Assembly (NCBI GenBank): GCA_021849995.1
Contig: JAJZSC010000030.1
Coordinates: 1-13,378 of the forward strand
DNA length: 13,378 bases
Source of the DNA: Bacillota bacterium
GTDB taxonomy: Bacteria > Bacillota > Desulfitobacteriia > Desulfitobacteriales > Desulfitobacteriaceae
Direction of reading: 5' to 3'
Shown here in pieces: positions 1 through 8,545 of the stretch. Under the pieces are notes generated by a model. The model did not search any database and was not told the DNA's origin. It saw only the letters and a list, made by a program, of their open reading frames with translations. The first letter of the stretch is position 1; every line of letters starts with the position of its first letter. The translations under genes and the position numbers were made by a program.

Positions 1-60
1 TCCGATCTTGGAAAAACCAATACCGCCGGTACAATTATATGTGGGCAGTATGTGTTCTAA
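1..60 (+). CDS. C-terminal end of an unrecognised protein (5' end outside window)
   Basis: Frame 1 is open from the first base and ends at TAA 58-60, giving a 19-residue tail ending in CGQYVF. It is followed 20 bases later by a strong terminator, which supports it being a real gene end. The tail is too short to assign a family. Confidence 0.55.
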   Translation, partial: SDLGKTNTAGTIICGQYVF

Positions 61-80
61 ATCAGTAATGTGACTATTAT

Positions 81-112
81 CCCTACACTTTTTGAAGTGT
101 AGGGTATTTTTT
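81..112 (+). terminator. Rho-independent terminator after the partial gene
   Basis: A perfect 10-bp stem (CCCTACACTT at 81-90 with AAGTGTAGGG at 95-104) has a 4-base loop and is followed by TATTTTTT. It separates the left-edge gene from the ADP-ribosylglycohydrolase gene. Confidence 0.9.
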
Positions 113-330
113 GTCCATAATCAATTTTTCGCCATGTTTTGCTGTCAATGTGGAATATGGTTATTGAAGACAAACCATCGATCAATAGCATGGCACAGAA
201 AACATTTTTTTGTCTTTCCGATAGGTTATAATTGGTTATTGAATCATTGAAATATTGAATTTACAAGATATGAAAATGAAGGAAGTTGTATTTTAGATTT
301 TTATGAGTCTATGAGGAGTGAGAGTGTTGT

Positions 331-1377
331 ATGAAAAGGGATCAAGACTTTTTCAAAGGCTGTCTAATTGGAGGGGCAATAGGTGATGCCCTTGGATGGC
401 CTGTAGAATTCATGACGCTCAAAGAAATTACCCAGCGATATGGTCCTAGGGGTATTCAGGATCTGAAATTATTAGCAACGGGTAAAGCAGAAATAACGGA
501 CGATACGCAAATGACCCTTTTTACAGCAGAAGGGATTCTGCGAGCAGAAACAAGGGGACACGAAAAAGGGATTTGTCATCCTCCCTCCGTTGTTTATTAT
601 GCTTATCAGCGATGGTTACTCACTCAAGGTTACCCGAGAGTTCATGATTACGAGTGGATTTATGATGGTTGGCTGCTCCGTGTAAAAGAGCTTCATGCAC
701 GAAGAGCGCCTGGCAACTCCTGTTTATCTGCACTTTCGAGTCAAAAGCAAGGAACCATGGGTGAACCGATTAACAACAGCAAGGGCTGCGGCGGAGTGAT
801 GCGGGTTGCTCCAGCAGGTTTGTTTTATCGTAAAGAAAATGCTTTTAAAATGGCTGCAGAGTTTGCTGCGCTGACACATGGCCATCCTTCAGGGTATTTA
901 TCAGCCGGTGCTCTCTCATATATGGTCGCTTCCATTATAGAAGGTCAGGATCTTGAAACGGCGCTCAAAAACACAATAACCGAGCTCGAGAGCTATGACA
1001 ATCATGAGGAATGTTCACAGAGTTTGAAACAAGCTCAGGTACTGTCCAAGAGTCATCTTTCTGACGTTGAAGCTATAACTCAACTTGGTGAAGGTTGGAT
1101 CGGGGAAGAGGCTTTAGGGATTTCGGTTTATTGTGCATTAAAGTATCAGAATGATTTCGAGAAGGCATTGATTGCTGCTGTTAACCACAACGGAGATAGT
1201 GACAGCACCGGTGCTATTACAGGAAATATTTTAGGAGCCTATTTGGGTTTAAGTAAAATTCCCCCGGAATGGGTAGAGAACGTTGAATTAAAAGAAGTTC
1301 TGATACAAGTTGTGGATGATTTGCTGACGATACATAAAAAGGGCGAGGAATGGTGGGATCGTTATCCAGGTTATTAG
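331..1377 (+). CDS. ADP-ribosylglycohydrolase family protein (DraG-like)
   Basis: The 348-residue product fits the ADP-ribosylglycohydrolase (DraG/ARH) fold, whose members remove ADP-ribose from proteins, nucleic acids or small molecules using two Mg ions. The metal-binding signatures are visible. GGAIGDALGWPVEF lies near residues 14-27, the TDDTQM acidic cluster is at 56-61, and the C-terminal NHNGDSDSTG at 285-294 supplies the second set of Asp ligands. Length is normal for a single-domain member. The start is ATG 331; a GAGGAG 12 bases upstream is a rather distant ribosome binding site. A zinc-ribbon gene begins 12 bases downstream, so the two probably form an operon. The substrate cannot be told from sequence. 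Reversing ADP-ribosylation of a host or phage target is possible but is inference. Confidence 0.92.
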   Translation: MKRDQDFFKGCLIGGAIGDALGWPVEFMTLKEITQRYGPRGIQDLKLLATGKAEITDDTQMTLFTAEGILRAETRGHEKGICHPPSVVYYAYQRWLLTQGYPRVHDYEWIYDGWLLRVKELHARRAPGNSCLSALSSQKQGTMGEPINNSKGCGGVMRVAPAGLFYRKENAFKMAAEFAALTHGHPSGYLSAGALSYMVASIIEGQDLETALKNTITELESYDNHEECSQSLKQAQVLSKSHLSDVEAITQLGEGWIGEEALGISVYCALKYQNDFEKALIAAVNHNGDSDSTGAITGNILGAYLGLSKIPPEWVENVELKEVLIQVVDDLLTIHKKGEEWWDRYPGY

Positions 1378-1389
1378 GGAGGTGCTCAG

Positions 1390-1960
1390 GTGGCCATTAC
1401 TTATAAGAAGTGTCCTAAATGTGGATCAACGAATTCGGTTCATATTGTCTACGGTATGCCAAGCAATGAGCTTTATCAAGAAGCCCAAGTGGGAAAGGTT
1501 AAACTGGGCGGCTGCCTTCTTGACCCGAGTAACCCCGAATACGTCTGTAAAGACTGTGAACATGAATGGAACAGAGTGCAAGCTGTTGATGAGGCTTACC
1601 GTAAAATAAAAGATCAAAGCATCTGTCGGTGGATACTTCGGGGGCTATTATGACGTGACCATTGATTTGAGAAACCTTGAAACAACATGGAACTTCCACG
1701 AAGGTGGGACTGAGGAAACGAGCAAGAAGTCTATCCGGGTTTCTACAGCAGAAGCTTTTATCGAGGAGCTAAAAATACTCAAACTACTAAACTGGAAAGC
1801 CAAGTACATCGAGATCGGTGTGTGTGATGGGACTCAGTGGAGCGTGGAAATTCTTACGAAGGGAAGAAGTATTAAAAAGTATGGTGACAATAAATTCCCA
1901 GAGGAATGGGAGTTGTTTTGTAGGCTTATTAGACAACTAACAAACAGAAAGTTTCAATGA
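1390..1960 (+). pseudogene. Zinc-ribbon protein gene split by a +1 frameshift
   Basis: Two frames appear to be halves of one protein of about 190 residues. The first starts at GTG 1390 behind AGGGAGG and carries KCPKCGS and CKDCEHEW, two Cys pairs typical of a zinc ribbon. It runs into unrelated sequence and a stop at 1651-1653. In the +1 frame, sequence reading IKASVGGYFGGYYDV leads into a conserved-looking C-terminal half (ETTWNFHEGGTEE, CDGTQWSVEI, KYGDNKFPEEWELF) ending at 1960. Removing one A from the run at 1608-1611 joins them as RKIKIKASVGG. The C-terminal domain is not one I can name. The gene follows the ADP-ribosylglycohydrolase by 12 bases. The indel may be real or a homopolymer reading error. 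Confidence 0.7.
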
Positions 1961-1993
1961 GTTAGGTATTATGTTAAAGTGATTTGACTTGTC

Positions 1994-2024
1994 AGAACGC
2001 TTAAAAAGCGTTCTATGTTTTTGT
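1994..2024 (+). terminator. Terminator after the zinc-ribbon gene
   Basis: A perfect 9-bp stem, AGAACGCTT (1994-2002) with AAGCGTTCT (2006-2014), has an AAA loop and is followed by ATGTTTTTGTTT. The T tract is interrupted, so strength is moderate. It ends the ADP-ribosylglycohydrolase operon. Confidence 0.75.
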
Positions 2025-2050
2025 TTCTGGAAAACTAACCGCGAGCTTAG

Positions 2051-2143
2051 GAGGAAATACAGGAAATAGGCGGAATTTTAGATAATGGTTACAAAGTTAT
2101 GTCTAACGCATTCGCTAGAATAGAAAATGGCTTAGGTTATTAA
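2051..2143 (+). other. Possible coding remnant in the leader before the helicase gene
   Basis: An open frame of 30 codons (starting EEIQEIGGILDNG, ending ARIENGLGY) follows a stop codon directly and has no start codon of its own. Its composition is protein-like, so it may be the last piece of a deleted gene, but chance cannot be excluded. The rest of 1961-2245 shows nothing else I can support apart from the terminator. I see no convincing sigma-A promoter for the helicase operon. Confidence 0.2.
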
Positions 2144-2245
2144 TGCAGTATCGCATAAAACGTATTTTTTGTAAATCTTAAATCCGCGTGAATCGAACAA
2201 CTCGAAACAAATTGAATAATGAATTTTATACTGGAGGTTATAATT

Positions 2246-4486
2246 ATGGATGAAATCATGACAGTCAACAAAAACGCAGGTACCGTAAAGATTATGACTG
2301 GCAAGAACTCACGACAATTATATGAACATCAGGTAAATGCAATTGCTGCACTCAATAAAATTGATGCCCAGGATAACTTTGGTACACTCGTGGTTCTTCC
2401 GACTGGCGCCGGCAAGACGATGACAGCTGCTACCTGGTTATTATGCAGCGCCGTTGACAAGAGTAAAAAGGTACTATGGATCGCGCATCGGCATCTATTA
2501 TTAGAACAAGCTGCGGAAGCCTTTTCAAGGAATGCTTACTCGGAGCAGATGGTACACACGACAAACTTTACATACCGTATCATTTCGGGACAGCATGATA
2601 AACCAATACATATTAAAGCAGAAGATAACGTATTAATCGTAAGCAAGGATAGCATCATTAGAAACCTCGAATCCCTCGATAAATGGTTGAAAAATGAAAA
2701 AGAGCTTTATCTTATCGTTGACGAGGCTCACCATGCAACTGCAAAGTCCTATCGTAAAATTATTGATTATATTAAAACCAAGAATTTAAGCCTCAAAATA
2801 TTGGGTCTTACAGCGACTCCATTTCGAACCTCAGAACAGGAGAAAGGACTTCTCGGCAAAATATTTACCGACGATATTTTGTATAAGATAGATCTGGATA
2901 CTCTAATAAAGAAAGGGATTCTTTCAACACCTATTTGTGAAAGTTGTAATACGGATGTAATTTTAGGCGATAATTTAGGCCTAAATGCAATCAAAAGCAT
3001 CGAACAATTAGATGTTATTCCTGAAGATATTGCCGAAGCAATTGCCGATAATAAAGAGCGCAACCGTTTTATAGTAAAAACATTTTTTGAGAACGATAGT
3101 TATAAAAAATATGGTCAAACCTTGGTGTTTGCTCTCAATAGAACTCACGCCTTTGTCCTAAAAGCTTTATTTGAACAATACGGCAAAAAGTATGGTATTA
3201 AAGCAGGAGTTATCGTTTCGGGAACAAGTGCGGAATTTATAGGGATTAATATTTCTAATGAAGAAAATCAAAGACAGATAGAAGCTTTTCGCAGGGGAGA
3301 AATACAGATACTTATCAATGTAAATATTCTTACGGAAGGCGTTGATTTGCCCAAAACGCAGACCGTCTTTCTCACCCGACCCACTATCTCTGCGGTATTA
3401 ATGACTCAGATGATTGGAAGAGCTTTACGAGGAGAAAAGGCCGGTGGTACAAAAGACGCCTATATTGTGAGCTTTGTAGACAATTGGAACAGCAAAATAG
3501 CGTGGGTAAATCCTGAAAGCGTACTGTTTGATGAAGATAACGAATTTGTTAACAAAGACTTTGAACATAAGAAGCGAATCGTTCGCCTGATTTCCATTGA
3601 GAAAATTGAAGAATTTGCTCGTATTGTCAATGAAACCGTGGACACGACTCGTTTGGAAAGCCTTGATTTTATTAAGAGAGTGCCTCTAGGAATGTATATT
3701 TTTACATTCATCGATGAAAACAATATGGAACATAATCATCAGATCCTTGTTTATGACAGTACAAAGGATCAGTATGAGGAATTGATCGCTGCTTTGCCTG
3801 ATCTATTTAAAGAACTGGGTATTGAAGATGAAGTGATAAAACCAAAATTGCTTTCAAATCTAATGGCAATCTGCGAAACGACGTATTTTGATGAGGATAT
3901 GATACCTGCCTATAACAAGCGCGATATTGAATATTTGTTCAAATATTTTGCCCAGAAGGAGTCAGCACCCTTATTCATCCCTTTTGAGGAAATCGACAGA
4001 AAGAAAGTTGACCTAGCTATAAGTGCTAGAGAAATTGTGGCTAAAGATATGCGGCGTTCCGAACAAAACAATTATATAAACTCTATGTGGGAAGACGAAA
4101 ACAACTTAGTCAAACTATACTTTGGGAACAAATATTTTTTCAAGCGCCAACTGGAAATAGAAATTGACAAGGCCTTAGGAGAATTTGAATATGTTCTCGA
4201 AGAGGAAAATGTTATTGGTGAAGAAAGAGATATCACCGCTCTATCTTTGCAGGAAATATGTAGGCAGGTCCCTGCTTATGGTAACCAGCTAAAAGCGACT
4301 GTATTTGAAAAAGCAAAAACAACCACAGGCCAATATAGATGTTCCGATTGCGGCAAGACATCACCACACAAAGCCTTGTTCCAGATCGACCATATCGTTC
4401 CGATGTCAAAAGGTGGGCTTACCAAACCTGAAAATTTACAATTACTTTGCAGAATTTGCAACCTAAATAAGAGTGATAAACAATGA
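2246..4486 (+). CDS. DEAH-family superfamily 2 helicase with C-terminal HNH nuclease
   Basis: The 746-residue protein is a helicase-nuclease fusion. The order is Walker A PTGAGKT (residues 52-58), DEAH (159-162), motif III TATP (189-192), motif V LTEGVDLP (about 361-368) and motif VI QMIGRALRG (about 388-396). An unassigned region follows, then an HNH domain in the last 50 residues. That domain has zinc-binding Cys699/Cys702 and Cys735/Cys738, the catalytic DH pair at 715-716, and Asn730. I chose ATG 2246 because GGAGG at 2233-2237 lies 8 bases upstream; an in-frame ATG at 2219 has no such site. Helicases of this class with fused nucleases usually track on duplex DNA and cut it, as in type I/III-like restriction. 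The stop overlaps the next gene by 4 bases, implying translational coupling. A DNA-targeting defence role is inference. Confidence 0.9.
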   Translation: MDEIMTVNKNAGTVKIMTGKNSRQLYEHQVNAIAALNKIDAQDNFGTLVVLPTGAGKTMTAATWLLCSAVDKSKKVLWIAHRHLLLEQAAEAFSRNAYSEQMVHTTNFTYRIISGQHDKPIHIKAEDNVLIVSKDSIIRNLESLDKWLKNEKELYLIVDEAHHATAKSYRKIIDYIKTKNLSLKILGLTATPFRTSEQEKGLLGKIFTDDILYKIDLDTLIKKGILSTPICESCNTDVILGDNLGLNAIKSIEQLDVIPEDIAEAIADNKERNRFIVKTFFENDSYKKYGQTLVFALNRTHAFVLKALFEQYGKKYGIKAGVIVSGTSAEFIGINISNEENQRQIEAFRRGEIQILINVNILTEGVDLPKTQTVFLTRPTISAVLMTQMIGRALRGEKAGGTKDAYIVSFVDNWNSKIAWVNPESVLFDEDNEFVNKDFEHKKRIVRLISIEKIEEFARIVNETVDTTRLESLDFIKRVPLGMYIFTFIDENNMEHNHQILVYDSTKDQYEELIAALPDLFKELGIEDEVIKPKLLSNLMAICETTYFDEDMIPAYNKRDIEYLFKYFAQKESAPLFIPFEEIDRKKVDLAISAREIVAKDMRRSEQNNYINSMWEDENNLVKLYFGNKYFFKRQLEIEIDKALGEFEYVLEEENVIGEERDITALSLQEICRQVPAYGNQLKATVFEKAKTTTGQYRCSDCGKTSPHKALFQIDHIVPMSKGGLTKPENLQLLCRICNLNKSDKQ

Positions 4487-5004
4487 AATATTTGTTTGCC
4501 CCCAACGATTTAGCCGTTTATTTTTTGATTTCCGATTTTCCGGTATCGGAAGAAAAAAGAATATTAGAGAGCTTATGGGAACAACAGAATTCTGCGATTT
4601 TACCTAAACATAGGACTAGCAAGAAGCTTTTCAGAAATTCTGTCTATAATGATCTAGCCATGTACGATTGTACACTGGATGAGTTAGACGAACTGAATCT
4701 TCTGATGCAGGACATGAATTATTGTAATTTTGACGGATCTGTAAATGAACAGGGAGTTATCGAAGGTTTCTTTAAAATCATTAAACTACAACTGACCTAT
4801 ACACCAAATACGGACTTCAGAAAAATCAAGTTAAGAACCTTGCTTGGAAGATTCGGATACAAAAGGAGATCGGCAAACCTAATAAGCTATATTGACGAAG
4901 CGCTTAAATCTTTGAGACTTGTCACTTATTTAAGAGGTTATGTCCCTTGCGATATTGCGGAGATAAAGATCGATGACACCATAATTATAAGGTTGAAAAA
5001 ATGA
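4483..5004 (+). CDS. Unrecognised 173-residue protein coupled to the helicase-HNH gene
   Basis: I do not recognise this family. The start ATG overlaps the helicase stop (ATGA), so it is almost certainly translated by coupling, and the product probably works with the helicase. The protein is soluble-looking, with no signal peptide, membrane segment or cysteine cluster. Its second half is rich in Arg and Lys (for example RKIKLRTLLGRFGYKRRS near residues 113-130), followed by a likely helix and a hydrophobic beta-like tail ending IIIRLKK. The basic patch would suit nucleic-acid binding, but that is inference. No catalytic motif is visible. It could be a specificity or accessory subunit of the helicase-nuclease. 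Confidence 0.8.
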   Translation: MKYLFAPNDLAVYFLISDFPVSEEKRILESLWEQQNSAILPKHRTSKKLFRNSVYNDLAMYDCTLDELDELNLLMQDMNYCNFDGSVNEQGVIEGFFKIIKLQLTYTPNTDFRKIKLRTLLGRFGYKRRSANLISYIDEALKSLRLVTYLRGYVPCDIAEIKIDDTIIIRLKK

Positions 5005-5069
5005 AGTAACTTACTCTAAGAACTCCTTCGTAGTGTCCTGAACGAAAATGGAATAGGGGATTATAAATA

Positions 5070-6043
5070 ATGATAGAATTGAGCGGAAGTATGAACCTCA
5101 AAAGGCCATCAAAAGGTATACTGGAAAAATATAGAGTTGCAGTTGAAGGCGATAGTTCTTTTAGAGCCAATGCCAGAATCTTACAGAGTATTTGGCGAAT
5201 AGAGAAATTTAGCGACAACTGTATTGGTAAAGACGACAGGAATCGGAGAGATTTAGGAAATATGTTGCCCAACCATTCCGTACATAGGAAAGGGCACAAC
5301 TTCCTTAATGACAGAATTACTGAGATTGTCATGAAGGCTGTAGACGAAAGTAAGATTACAGGAGCAAAAATAACGGAACCAAGGATTTGGAACAACTTGT
5401 TGTCAAGTCAACCACTATGTTTTAACCTGTTTGCTGAACTTTCACATCGCTATGAGTTGGCTAAAAAAGTATTTTCACAAATCTTTGGAGTAGAGATAAT
5501 AAAAATAAATGGAATTACTTTTGAATATTCCCCTGGTAGAAGAGATATTAAATACACTAGTGACAAATCTGCCTTCAATGTTTTTTTGATTATGTGTCAC
5601 CACAAGGTAGGGCGTTCATTGGAATTGAAGTTAAATACTCTGAGGATCTAAAGGACGAACCATCATCTCATAAAGAACGGTACGAAGAGATTACTCGTGA
5701 GTCCATGGTTTTTCGCCCAGATGTAATAGAAAAGTTGAAACGAAAACCCCTACAACAAATATGGAGGGACCACTTACTGGCTCTCAGTCTTTATAAAGTA
5801 AATGCTGACTATAAAAAAGGGCTTTTCGTTTATTTGTACCCTCGGGACAATATTGAATGCTATCAAGCTATCAAAGGCTATATAGATACATTTAAAGATC
5901 CTACTGTAGAGTCCAGCGGATTTTTTCCAGTTACTCTTGAAAAGTTTACGGGTACATTAAAGACTCTTACAACAGAAGATGATAAATGGGTAAGGGATTT
6001 CGAAGATCGATATCTTAACTTTGCAAAGCTGAATTCGTTATGA
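5070..6043 (+). pseudogene. PD-(D/E)XK-type nuclease gene interrupted by a -1 frameshift
   Basis: The 5' frame (from ATG 5070, with AGGGGA upstream) and the 3' frame (to 6043) join into one protein of about 324 residues if one T is added to the seven-T run at 5581-5587. The joined reading there is SAFNVFFDYVSPQGRAFIG. The following IGIEVKYSED is the E-x-K core of a PD-(D/E)XK nuclease, as in PGN_0703-like putative restriction endonucleases. The Asp expected before it may be Asn170 here (AFN), or the role may fall to Asp166 or the Asp of FFDY. Without correction the product stops a few residues after the break and lacks the catalytic E-x-K. The gene lies 65 bases after the 173-residue gene on the same strand and may belong to the helicase-HNH operon. 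Either it is inactivated or the run length is misread. Confidence 0.75.
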
Positions 6044-6083
6044 AACAAGAATATAGTTTGAGCACTGGAATACTGCTTTTAGC

Positions 6084-6146
6084 AATAAAAAAGCACCTGT
6101 CTGCCTGCCCGCATTCAAGTGCTTGTGTAGCCTGCCCAGCTACACC
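6084..6146 (-). ncRNA. Putative small RNA of about 60 nt: two hairpins and a terminator
   Basis: Read on the minus strand, a consensus promoter leads at once into two abutting hairpins. Hairpin 1 has a 7-bp stem GTGTAGC/GCTACAC (6145-6139 with 6131-6125) and a 7-base loop. Hairpin 2 has a 9-bp stem with one G-U pair (6124-6116 with 6099-6091), a 16-base loop, and a run of six T at its 3' side, so it is a Rho-independent terminator. Both contain the 7-mer GGGCAGG (6137-6131 and 6110-6104), in or beside the loop, a likely pairing surface. There is no room for a coding gene. The terminator would also serve the PLD-ATPase gene that stops at 6196. Function and targets are unknown. It could instead be only a complex terminator, but the promoter argues for a separate transcript. 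Confidence 0.55.
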
Positions 6147-6149
6147 TTT

Positions 6150-6178
6150 AGTATACCGAACTAATGTTCTGGTTGCAA
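6150..6178 (-). promoter_or_regulatory. Sigma-A-type promoter of the putative small RNA
   Basis: On the minus strand the -35 TTGCAA (6178-6173) is separated by exactly 17 bases from the -10 TATACT (6155-6150, 5 of 6 to consensus). The start of transcription is expected near 6147-6143, just before the first hairpin. The promoter lies immediately downstream of the stop codon of the PLD-ATPase gene. Confidence 0.6.
6157..6170. promoter_or_regulatory. LexA/SOS-box-like operator inside the small-RNA promoter
   Basis: CGAACTAATGTTCT matches the Firmicutes LexA operator pattern (GAAC-N4-GTTC, ideally flanked by C and G), with both half-sites exact and one flank off. It sits wholly inside the 17-base spacer of the minus-strand promoter, where a bound repressor would block RNA polymerase. 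This predicts DNA-damage induction of the small RNA. Confidence 0.5.
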
Positions 6179-6195
6179 GACTTTTTTCTATTTTA

Positions 6196-8205
6196 CTAAC
6201 CCATAAAGATACTTAGAATACCCCCATACCTACTGAAGTTAATCCCAAAAAACTCCCCGGCTTTACTTAAATCCATGACAATCCATTCTCCAGATTTATG
6301 GGCTTCTAAATCCTCAGGAAGTTCTTTTATTATTCGGTCGGCCTCCCAGGTTTGGCCAGCGTTAAATCGGAGTTGACCATGCTTTTTATTGATATCAAAT
6401 GCCTTGCGATTGATCTGCCAAGCAGTCTGGATTTTCTTAATCGCCTGGGAACCAGTTACCTTTTCAGAGAAGTAATCATCTAGGGTCAGTTTACGTACAT
6501 ACTTTGGAACCGCAGAGGAATGTTCCAAGATAATTTCATATAGGATTTCCGATGATAATTCCAAAATATCTGGAGCTTCTTGATCTTCATCATTCTTTAG
6601 AACATCTAACAACTCGGGAATTTCTCCAATCATTCTCCTCAAATACTCTCTGTAAAAGGCTGTTCCGATATTTCTCTGAACACGCCTCACAGTACTCGTT
6701 TTCATGAGTTCGGTATTTTTAAGCCCGGCCTGAACATGACAAATGTCGGTGCTCCGAACAACCTCGGCAGCAACAGCTTTTACATCTTCGTTGGCGCTGA
6801 TTACCACTGCCGGATATGTGGTGATATTATCGACAACTCCAAAATCATCATTTTTTATCGTCTCAATTGCGTGTTGTGAGAATCGTGTCTGTGTGAGGTC
6901 ATCTACAATGATCGGAGCACCCTGAACGTTTTTCTTTAATCCATCTATTGTCGATCGAGTAAAATCAGGAGCTGAGACTTTAGTCTTTTGTCCAATCATC
7001 ATTTTCAGTAGTGTTTCTAAAAAGGTTGTTTTTCCAGCTTTACTTTGACCATACACTAAGCCAAAAACAGGATAGGGCAGAAGGTTTTGGTTGTATTTAA
7101 CAGCCATATTTCGCATAATGGCCATAAATGGCGTGGTGAAAAACCAATTGGCGAAAGCGTAGTATTTATATTGCATCCCTTCGGGATCACCGTGAAATCT
7201 TTGATATCCAGCCATATACTCAAGAAATAGATCCACATCATTTTTGATTTCCGCTGTGGCCGGGCTTAGATCCAAAATATTTTTATTAAGCGAAACCTGA
7301 GCGAGTGGAATATCTATGAACAGTTGGGGATATTGGCTTCTTAATTCCTTTTCCTGCACGGCAGCGCCAATCAATCGACGCTTGGTTTGCACGACAGTCT
7401 CTGGTGCCAAGATTAGTTTTCCTTTTTTATCGGGCTTAGGCATATACGGAGTAAATTTATTGACTAAGTTTTTTACATCAAGAACAAATCTGATATCCTC
7501 TTTTAAATCAGTATCAGGTTCGATGACCAAGGCCTTTTTTATTTGGATTGTTTTCATAATCGGAATCTCGTCGATCTTCTCGGAATCATCTGCCACCGTA
7601 AGTGCAGGAATAGAAATATTATCGGAACTCATTTCCTTCAATTCATCAAAACTATTCTTATACCAGTCAAAGGCCTTATCTCCATCGATATAGCTGATGT
7701 TCTCTCTTTGCTTTCCAGAGAAAGCGGAATAGGACATATTGGCAGATCCGGCAATGACACGCTTTTTCCCATCTTTAGATTCGAGCAGATAAATCTTTTC
7801 ATGGGATAATTTCTTTCGAGCTACAAACATTTTCAATGAACCGTCATCTATTTTCGCGACCAAATCAATCTTAGTTTTGCTCGAAGTTAATCTCAATCGT
7901 TCGATTGTTTTCAATTGGTGAGCCATGATTTCCTGTAAACTATAGGTCATAACGTCATCAAAACCAAAGATAACTTCGGCATATTGGAATGTCTCCAATA
8001 AATCACAGATAAACTTCATCCCAGAGGAATAGGTGATGGCATACATTCTATCGAAACCTTTGAACAAATCCTGCCATAGCATACTTTTTGCTTCGACAAA
8101 CTCCATCTGTACCACGTCAATTGGATTACCAGATCGTGAAGGTTCGCTAAAAAGGTTTATTTCAGTATTTTGATCAAATGGATCGAAAAGACTGGCGCTC
8201 ATCAT
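6196..8205 (-). CDS. Phospholipase-D-like nuclease fused to a P-loop ATPase
   Basis: The 669-residue protein has two parts. Residues 30-190 resemble a PLD/HKD nuclease domain (the group that includes NgoFVII-type restriction enzymes and helicase-linked PLD proteins): SHEKIY with His135 and Lys137, then the GSANMS motif at 153-158. One HKD half implies a dimeric active site. Residues 380-500 form a P-loop ATPase: Walker A GQSKAGKTT (386-394), Walker B PIIVDDL (431-437) and a sensor-1-like VVISANED (467-474), a pattern close to superfamily 3/AAA+ enzymes. The last 100 residues look like a winged-helix tail. Start ATG 8205 is preceded by AAGGGAAG; a second ATG follows directly. The gene is convergent with the PD-(D/E)XK gene. 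An NTP-controlled nuclease acting on foreign DNA or RNA is likely by inference; the exact family is not named with certainty. Confidence 0.82.
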   Translation of the reverse strand: MMSASLFDPFDQNTEINLFSEPSRSGNPIDVVQMEFVEAKSMLWQDLFKGFDRMYAITYSSGMKFICDLLETFQYAEVIFGFDDVMTYSLQEIMAHQLKTIERLRLTSSKTKIDLVAKIDDGSLKMFVARKKLSHEKIYLLESKDGKKRVIAGSANMSYSAFSGKQRENISYIDGDKAFDWYKNSFDELKEMSSDNISIPALTVADDSEKIDEIPIMKTIQIKKALVIEPDTDLKEDIRFVLDVKNLVNKFTPYMPKPDKKGKLILAPETVVQTKRRLIGAAVQEKELRSQYPQLFIDIPLAQVSLNKNILDLSPATAEIKNDVDLFLEYMAGYQRFHGDPEGMQYKYYAFANWFFTTPFMAIMRNMAVKYNQNLLPYPVFGLVYGQSKAGKTTFLETLLKMMIGQKTKVSAPDFTRSTIDGLKKNVQGAPIIVDDLTQTRFSQHAIETIKNDDFGVVDNITTYPAVVISANEDVKAVAAEVVRSTDICHVQAGLKNTELMKTSTVRRVQRNIGTAFYREYLRRMIGEIPELLDVLKNDEDQEAPDILELSSEILYEIILEHSSAVPKYVRKLTLDDYFSEKVTGSQAIKKIQTAWQINRKAFDINKKHGQLRFNAGQTWEADRIIKELPEDLEAHKSGEWIVMDLSKAGEFFGINFSRYGGILSIFMG

Positions 8206-8502
8206 TCATCTTCCCTTCGATTTTTATTGTAACCCAAGAAATCGCTAAATTAAGGACAATTATTTAAAATTTTAAAGAAAGATATCCCTCACAAGAAAGA
8301 GTGCCTGCCAAAAAACTGGTATAAAGGCTTGGGTGAAGTCGCGGACCTTGTAGCTAACTAAGGGAATTGAATTCATTTATGGTGTTTTGGTTAGATGGCA
8401 CAATATTCATACTTTATGGACTAATTGTATCACAATGAAAAGACAATAAAATGTGCAATACCCTTGAATTCATGCTCTCTTCAATAATTTGTCAACATGA
8501 GG

Positions 8503-8511
8503 TGATATAAT
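8503..8511 (+). promoter_or_regulatory. Extended -10 promoter element
   Basis: TGATATAAT is a perfect TATAAT with the TGn extension, which can work without a strong -35. A TTGTCA at 8489-8494 is too close (11 bases). It would drive the remnant at 8546-8675 and perhaps the 261-residue gene. Confidence 0.4.
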
Positions 8512-8545
8512 CAAGTTAAGGCGATGGTGGATTGAAATAGAAAAT

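Noticed and set aside
6040..6216. A 58-codon plus-strand frame whose ATG overlaps the stop of the PD-(D/E)XK gene (MKQEYSLSTGILLLAIKKHL onward)
   Set aside because: It has no ribosome binding site, its sequence is dictated by the two hairpins of the minus-strand unit, and it runs into the end of the opposite gene. A small toxin opposed by the antisense RNA is imaginable but unsupported.
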